64,000 nucleotides of DNA from Firmicutes bacterium UBA3738. Lineage in GTDB: Bacteria > Bacillota > Clostridia > Peptostreptococcales > Anaerovoracaceae. Under the pieces are notes generated by a model. The model was not told the DNA's origin and did no database searches. It saw only the letters and a program-made list of their open reading frames with translations. Below, in pieces: positions 59,338 to 64,000 of this stretch (positions are counted from its first letter, which is position 1; each line of letters starts with the position of its first letter). The stretch lies in contig DFGY01000062.1 in NCBI GenBank assembly GCA_002372505.1, positions 27,696-91,695 on the forward strand, given 5' to 3'. The translations under genes and the position numbers were made by a program.

Positions 59338-60714
59338 ATGAAAGCAATAATGCCTGATTTCGATAAAGAAAGTGGCGCACCGCTGTATTTACAGCTCTTT
59401 GAATATATCAAGGACGCCATACTGTCCGGAGAGACTGTATACGGAGAAAAACTCCCTTCTTTAAGAAATCTGTCAGAGTCCCTATCCATTAGCATTACCA
59501 CGGCGGAGCAGGCCTACGCCCAGCTGGAGGTTGAGGGCTACATAGCCAGCAGGCCCCGCTCCGGATATTTCGTCAGGGACATATACCAGCCCCGGTCCCG
59601 GGAGGATGGTCGGGGAGCCGATGTGGACACCATTCCCGCAAGCCTTGAGGCGCCTGCCATTGAGGAACCGGATATGGTCTTTGACCTTTCCACCTTCGAC
59701 TTTGCCAAGTGGAAGAAGTGCGTCTCCCGGGTGCTGACGGACTACCAGAGCAATCTGCTCTTCGAGGGGGATCCTCAAGGGGAAGAGCTGCTGCGCTACG
59801 AGGTGTCCAGATACCTTTACTCCTCCCGCGGAGTCAGATGCAACCCGGACAGCGTCCTCATTGCCGCCGGTACTCAGCAGATTACATCTATTCTTGCCAC
59901 CATGCTCAGGCAGCTTAAAATCGATCACGTATCCGTGGAGGAGCCGGGCTACCAGCCGGTAATTACCAGCTTTGCAAACCGGGGCTTTGCTCTTTCCCAC
60001 ATTCCCGTACGGGCTGACGGCATAGACATTGAGCGCCTGCCGGGGAACATCAGAAGCGCCGTCTACACCAGCCCTTCCAATCAATTCCCCACCGGCGCCG
60101 TCATGCCTATACGCCGCAGATACGAGCTGTTGGAATGGGCAACGAAGAACGACAGCTACATAATCGAAGACGACTACGACAGCGAGCTGAGATACATAGG
60201 CAAGCCTATTCCCGCTCTTCAGGGGCTGGACGCAAAAGACAGAGTCATATACCTGGGCTCCTTTTCTTCCACCCTCTTCTCGGCGATTAAGATCAGCTAC
60301 ATGGTCATGCCGGCAGCACTGCAGGGCACATTCCGCACCATAGCCGGCCAGTACACCCAGACCTGTTCCAAGACGGAGCAGCTGGCTCTGGGTCTCTTCA
60401 TGGAGCAGGGCTCCTACCAGACGGGCATAAAGAAGCTGCGTCGCTTAAACGGGCAGAAGCTGCAGGCGGTCATCGCCGCCTTTTCCGGGGCGCAGAGAGT
60501 AGAGACCGTAAACACTCACTCCGGCATAAACATTATCCTGAAGGTTAAAACCCGCAAAAGCGGGGTAACATTACAAAAGGAGGCGGAAGAGCTGGGACTT
60601 CTGGCCGTGCCTCTGAGGGAGGAAAAAGGCGTGCAGCATATGAATTTTTATTTCAGCCAGCTCCCCCTTTTGGAAATACCAAAGCTCATTGAAGCCTTGC
60701 TGGAAAAATGGTAA
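59338..60714 (+). CDS. MocR/PdxR-like GntR-aminotransferase regulator lacking the PLP lysine
   Basis: 458 residues from the ATG at 59338 behind GGAGAACA. The GntR winged helix (1-75) has APLYLQLFEYIKDAILSGE and LPSLRNLSESLSISITTAEQ. An aminotransferase-like domain follows, with LIAAGTQQITSILATML, SPSNQFPTGAVM and EDDYDSELRY. At the site where MocR proteins carry the Schiff-base Lys (G.FSK), it has YLGSFSSTLFSAIKISYM, so Lys is Ser and the usual Arg is Lys. Internal aldimine formation is therefore unlikely. It is divergent from an ECF S component and probably controls it. Confidence 0.88.
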   Translation: MKAIMPDFDKESGAPLYLQLFEYIKDAILSGETVYGEKLPSLRNLSESLSISITTAEQAYAQLEVEGYIASRPRSGYFVRDIYQPRSREDGRGADVDTIPASLEAPAIEEPDMVFDLSTFDFAKWKKCVSRVLTDYQSNLLFEGDPQGEELLRYEVSRYLYSSRGVRCNPDSVLIAAGTQQITSILATMLRQLKIDHVSVEEPGYQPVITSFANRGFALSHIPVRADGIDIERLPGNIRSAVYTSPSNQFPTGAVMPIRRRYELLEWATKNDSYIIEDDYDSELRYIGKPIPALQGLDAKDRVIYLGSFSSTLFSAIKISYMVMPAALQGTFRTIAGQYTQTCSKTEQLALGLFMEQGSYQTGIKKLRRLNGQKLQAVIAAFSGAQRVETVNTHSGINIILKVKTRKSGVTLQKEAEELGLLAVPLREEKGVQHMNFYFSQLPLLEIPKLIEALLEKW

Positions 60715-60751
60715 ACTATTTTCAGATGTAGATATTGGGAAGGAAAAAGCC

Positions 60752-61516
60752 ATGGCAAGCAACAAAACCACTACTCTCACACCGAAGCTGGTGAAGAGTG
60801 CACAAAAGGATAATCCTTTTGCGAAGCTGACGGATATTGTCTACCAGATTCTCGAATCACAAATATTGTCTATGCAGCTCCCACCGGGGACCAAGCTGCG
60901 TATTAATTCCATAGCCGAAGGCCTGGACGTATCGGCAACGCCTGTCCGCGAGGCCATTGAAGAGCTGGAGGAAATGGGACTTGTAATCAGTTCAAAGTCC
61001 GGCACCAAGTACAAGACCTACGCAGTCTTCGACATTGACGACAAGGAAGTGGCCGATCTTTTCACCGTGCGCAAATCCATTGAAAGCACGGCGGCTTACC
61101 TATGCGCTCAGCGAAACTGGGAGGTGGACATCCAGTCACTGGAGAATCACCTTGAGGACTTTCACAATCTGTCCCAGAAATATATAGACGGCGGAGCCAC
61201 CATTGAGCTCAGCGAGACGGACATTTCATTCCACAGAGCCATCGTAAGGTTCACGGACAACAGGCATCTTTACGAGATTTACGATTCACTGAGCAAGCAG
61301 CTCCAGTACCTGTCCATCAGAACCTGCGAATTTATGAAGGGTGCACCCAGAAGGGAAGACCTGCATATGCTCTACGTCCAGCACAAGGCCGTAGTCAACG
61401 CAATAAAAATGGGCTTCCCCGAACTAGCCAGGGAAGCCATGGTGTCTCATGTGGATTTCTGCGCGGAAAACTGTATTAAGAACCGCTATATTTTGGAGAA
61501 ACAGTTGTCCGTTTAG
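60752..61516 (+). CDS. GntR family regulator with FCD (FadR-type) domain
   Basis: 254 residues from the ATG at 60752 behind GGGAAGGAAA. GntR wHTH: LTDIVYQILESQILSMQLPP, then LDVSATPVREAIEELEEMGL. FCD C-domain (about 105-235): VADLFTVRKSIESTAAYLCA, ETDISFHRAIVRFTDNRHLY, and HKAVVNAIKMGFPELAREAM. These bind a small carboxylate through a metal site. Ligand unknown. 37 bp after the MocR-like gene. Confidence 0.9.
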   Translation: MASNKTTTLTPKLVKSAQKDNPFAKLTDIVYQILESQILSMQLPPGTKLRINSIAEGLDVSATPVREAIEELEEMGLVISSKSGTKYKTYAVFDIDDKEVADLFTVRKSIESTAAYLCAQRNWEVDIQSLENHLEDFHNLSQKYIDGGATIELSETDISFHRAIVRFTDNRHLYEIYDSLSKQLQYLSIRTCEFMKGAPRREDLHMLYVQHKAVVNAIKMGFPELAREAMVSHVDFCAENCIKNRYILEKQLSV

Positions 61517-62898
61517 TTGTCGGAACTGTTTTGATCGGGCTCGTTATCGCTCGTTTGGCTGTCGCCCGATTGATTGCTGTCCGAGCCGGAGTCCGAATTT
61601 AAATATTTAGAAATGAACTCGTCTGTCATAGTTTCGTACTTAAGCTCGGCGAGTTTTTCTTTTGCGATTTCTTCGGCGCCTTCGTTATATTCTTCTTTAA
61701 AGAGCTCGTCGAAGGTCTCCTGAGTCACGTTATCTTCGTCGGTGAAGATCCTTCTGATGCAGAGAACCTTGCGGTATCTGCAGTCGTCGGTGATTTTGAC
61801 GAAGTTGTCTGTGGCATGAATCATCTTGTTGTCGCCCATATAAATTCCCACGTGGCCCGGATAAAGGACCAGGTCGCCGGGCTGCGCATCTTCGTATTCC
61901 ACTTCCTCGCCTATGTTTTCCTGGGAGTAGGATGTGCGGGGAATGGTGATGCCTACCTTTTCGTAAAGGCGCATGGTGTAGCCTGAGCAGTCAGTGCCTT
62001 CTCTAAGGTCTGTGCCGCCCCAGACGTACTTCGTGCCGAGGAATCTTGTTGCGTACTGCACAAGGAGCTCGCCCTTGTCACGGGTGCTCAGCTTTGTGCC
62101 TTCATATATGACCTTGGTTACGGCCTCGTCGGTTACTTCCTGATCCAGGACCTTGCTGCCAGCGTACTCGCCGTTCTCCATGACCACGTCTTTTACTACG
62201 TGCTTGGTGCCGTCCCTTCCTGCTTCGGTGACCTTCTGCTCGCCTCTTACCAGCTCGTCGGTCTCGATAATTTTAACCTTGCGCTTTACGGTCTTGTCTT
62301 CTTCGACTACCTGATTAATCGAAACAGTAATCGGTGCCTCCTCGGCAGGACTGACCGCGTCTGCCGTATCGCTGCTCGGCGAGGATTCGTTTTCAGCTGC
62401 AGTCTGAGCTTCCTCCGATGCCGTTTCTTCTTCCACTGCTTCTTCTGCCGCTCTATCCGCCGCCTGATTCATCTTGTCGATTTTCTCTACGGCTTGCGGT
62501 GCCGTCAGGACTTCGGACTGTCTGTAGGCTGCCATTGGTGCTCTTTCAACGGTGACAATGTTCTTTACAGTGGCGTCCTGCTGCATTTTGATTGAGTCGC
62601 AGTATTTGATTCTAAGGCCCAACTCCACCAGATCACCAGTTTCCTTGTCTTTGACGATGGCCAAAGCCCGGCCGTCGGATTTAACCAGCCATGGCTGCTG
62701 ATTTATCCTCGTGATGCTTGCCGTTGCCTTGTGAGCTCCGGCATATTTAGCCTTGGCGTAGGCTGCGTCAAACTCCATGTTGCCTATCGCAACATATGCG
62801 CCCATGATTACGGCCGCCAGAAAGAATGCCGATAGCAGTATATTCAGTTTTCCATCTTTGCCCTTTACAAAATCGGCAAATAGACATTTCTTTTCCAT
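61513..62898 (-). CDS. NlpC/P60 peptidoglycan hydrolase with G5 domain
   Basis: 461 residues from the ATG at 62898 (AGAGGA upstream). N-terminal membrane anchor or signal (LNILLSAFFLAAVIMGAYVA). An Ala/Glu linker leads to a G5 domain (about 205-290: VEEDKTVKRKVKIIETDEL, VTDEAVTKVIYEGTK). The NlpC/P60 domain (about 295-405) shows catalytic Cys in GTDCSGYTMRLYEKVG, His in VLYPGHVGIYMG and His in MIHATDNF. It cleaves the D-gamma-Glu-diamino acid bond in wall peptides. The C-terminus is an acidic Ser/Asp tail. Convergent, 4-bp overlap with the GntR gene. Confidence 0.92.
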   Translation of the reverse strand: MEKKCLFADFVKGKDGKLNILLSAFFLAAVIMGAYVAIGNMEFDAAYAKAKYAGAHKATASITRINQQPWLVKSDGRALAIVKDKETGDLVELGLRIKYCDSIKMQQDATVKNIVTVERAPMAAYRQSEVLTAPQAVEKIDKMNQAADRAAEEAVEEETASEEAQTAAENESSPSSDTADAVSPAEEAPITVSINQVVEEDKTVKRKVKIIETDELVRGEQKVTEAGRDGTKHVVKDVVMENGEYAGSKVLDQEVTDEAVTKVIYEGTKLSTRDKGELLVQYATRFLGTKYVWGGTDLREGTDCSGYTMRLYEKVGITIPRTSYSQENIGEEVEYEDAQPGDLVLYPGHVGIYMGDNKMIHATDNFVKITDDCRYRKVLCIRRIFTDEDNVTQETFDELFKEEYNEGAEEIAKEKLAELKYETMTDEFISKYLNSDSGSDSNQSGDSQTSDNEPDQNSSDN

Positions 62899-63041
62899 AT
62901 TATAATAATTCCTCTCTGCTAATAACATCCCGAAGCAAGTCGATGCGCATCCATGTTTCAGGACTTTTATTTTACTCCAACACATCCGGAAAAGTCAATG
63001 AAGCAGATTTGATATTAGATATCGAATTTCCTCGTTTATGC

Positions 63042-63047
63042 TATAAT
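63042..63047 (+). promoter_or_regulatory. -10 box of a predicted leaderless promoter (GIY-YIG gene)
   Basis: TATAAT, 6 nt (ATTCAC), ATG. No Shine-Dalgarno site exists before this start. The -35 region is weak. Confidence 0.5.
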
Positions 63048-63053
63048 ATTCAC

Positions 63054-63341
63054 ATGGCTAACGATTCAGAAAAAACTTTTCATTATGTATATATTCTCGA
63101 GTGTAGCGACGGCTCTCTCTACACCGGATGGACTACGGATCTTAATGCGCGGATTGCAACGCATAACAGTGGCAAGGGCGCCAAGTATACTCGCTCACGC
63201 CTTCCTGTGCGCCTGGTTTACCATGAGACCTTCACGGATAAAATCGCCGCACAACAAAGGGAGCGCGAGATAAAGAAATTATCCCGCGCCAGAAAGCTTG
63301 AACTCATTTCGCGAAACAGTAAACCTGTCCCCGTGAATTAG
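63054..63341 (+). CDS. GIY-YIG nuclease-domain protein (YhbQ/UPF0213 type)
   Basis: 95 residues. HYVYILECSDGSLYTGWTTD holds the YVY...YTG form of the GIY-YIG core, followed by the catalytic Arg helix LNARIATHNSGKGAKYTRSR and LVYHE (catalytic Glu). Small stand-alone GIY-YIG proteins may act in DNA repair or structure cleavage; role not settled. Predicted leaderless. The last six codons (SKPVPVN then stop) are read from a type A repeat, which may have replaced the natural end. Confidence 0.9.
   Translation: MANDSEKTFHYVYILECSDGSLYTGWTTDLNARIATHNSGKGAKYTRSRLPVRLVYHETFTDKIAAQQREREIKKLSRARKLELISRNSKPVPVN
63311..63338. repeat. Type A short repeat at the end of the GIY-YIG gene
   Basis: GCGAAACAGTAAACCTGTCC then CCGTGAA, overlapping the stop region of the GIY-YIG gene. 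Same core as at 13100 and 15167. Confidence 0.55.
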
Positions 63342-64000
63342 TAAGACACGTACCTCCCTTCTATTGGGCCTGTGTACACTTCACTTCGGAAGCCCCAGAG
63401 CGGAGCTATAGTGCTATCCATCCCCATGCCTCCTCCATATGTGAGTTCAATATATTCGTTCTTTATTATCTGAACTTCAACCTCGACATACGTATCATAA
63501 GCTATCCGTCTGTTTATTTTTTCCGTTCCGTAATCCTCTCTTATTATTCCATAAGTAATGTGTACGTTCCCTCTCTCTCCACTTATTATCAATTCATATG
63601 GCATTTTTGCCAATGCTTCTATGCTTTTCTTGACGTCTTCAGGTATATACCTTTCAACAAACATTTTATAGTTGCCATCGTAGTCCATACTAATAGAATA
63701 GTACTCTTGTTGCTTTGCGATAAAGGATACGACCTTGCACAGGTGCTCCCTGTTTTGTTCCATAAGTATGACTGCCATCGTCTCTATCGTTGGATTTTGC
63801 AATTCCTTCTCCGGTGGTCTTGCAAATTCATCCACCAATGCATAGTCGTCTACCTGTACTTCGATTTTCTTGCTGTTCACTCCGTTCTGAGCTTTGGCAT
63901 ATACGTAACATTTGCCTGAATCTATCGGTATTACTGTTCCGTCCTTCTTTACAACTGCAATTTTCTTGTTGGTAGTGAACCATCGTACTTTTTTGTTGAA
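63338..64000 (-). CDS. BIG2-like surface protein, 5' part beyond the right edge
   Basis: The frame is open from the right edge to the stop at 63338 (220 codons seen). Right-hand residues VRWFTTNKKIAVVKKDGTVI and CYVYAKAQNGVNSKKIEVQV are a BIG2-like Ig unit of the same kind as in the other secreted proteins here. The remaining ~170 residues form a separate mixed domain (PTIETMAVILMEQNREHLC, YELIISGERGNVHITYGII) that I cannot assign. It ends GPIEGRYVSY. Confidence 0.7.
   Translation of the reverse strand, partial: FNKKVRWFTTNKKIAVVKKDGTVIPIDSGKCYVYAKAQNGVNSKKIEVQVDDYALVDEFARPPEKELQNPTIETMAVILMEQNREHLCKVVSFIAKQQEYYSISMDYDGNYKMFVERYIPEDVKKSIEALAKMPYELIISGERGNVHITYGIIREDYGTEKINRRIAYDTYVEVEVQIIKNEYIELTYGGGMGMDSTIAPLWGFRSEVYTGPIEGRYVSY

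Overview
The window reads as chromosome of a Gram-positive, low-to-medium GC Clostridia bacterium. Evidence: strong AGGAGG-type ribosome sites, TTGACA/TATAAT-like promoters, an FHA-SEDS/PBP pair, a DUF3048 protein, an ECF vitamin transporter with a MocR-type regulator, and many very lysine-rich secreted proteins with Ig-like, FN3-like and InlB-type repeats. An Anaerovoracaceae/Mogibacterium-like host is my guess only. There are no rRNA genes, no transposase and no CRISPR array. One intact tRNA, tRNA-Pro(GGG), is present.

Layout. 1-6.5 kb: two surface proteins, one of them a 1785-residue protein whose N-terminal part looks like an aerolysin-type pore former. 6.5-8.4 kb: a DNA glycosylase gene and a dense nest of non-coding repeats, including 84-bp tandem hairpins with a compensatory base change. 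8.4-12 kb: housekeeping operon sua5-rpiB-upp-tyrS. 12-17 kb: secreted proteins, two of which share a duplicated promoter and signal-peptide cassette. 17-28.2 kb: an accessory region of mostly unrecognised genes. It holds a WYL-domain regulator, an AAA+ ATPase, a PcfJ-domain protein, small Cys-rich proteins and a HipA-like kinase. A 16-bp palindrome sits exactly 10 bp upstream of the -10 box at four promoters here. This is the best candidate for an undescribed system.

28.3-45.1 kb: a genomic island built by successive insertions at the 3' end of the tRNA-Pro gene. Four displaced copies of the tRNA 3' end, at about 28.4, 31.8, 36.7 and 37.7 kb, cut it into segments: SWIM protein plus DUF4143-type ATPase; membrane protein plus clostripain-like protease; a zeta-toxin-like pair; and a five-gene iron/metallophore transport operon. 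No integrase remains. Just beyond the tRNA, on the same strand, is a structured RNA candidate of about 340 nt with a good promoter.

45.7-64 kb: core-like genes. An acyl-CoA ligase pairs with an E2-like acyltransferase. An FHA-SEDS glycosyltransferase overlaps a class B PBP. Then come DUF3048, TSCPD, a subtilisin-like protease, patatin, an ECF S component divergent from a MocR/PdxR-like regulator that lacks its PLP lysine, a GntR/FCD regulator, an NlpC/P60 hydrolase and a GIY-YIG protein. A partial Ig-like surface protein runs off the right edge.

Two genome-wide habits are visible. Three genes have TATAAT-N6-ATG starts, which predicts leaderless mRNAs. A family of short GTCCC/GGGAC-containing repeats sits at or next to stop codons and often looks like a terminator.
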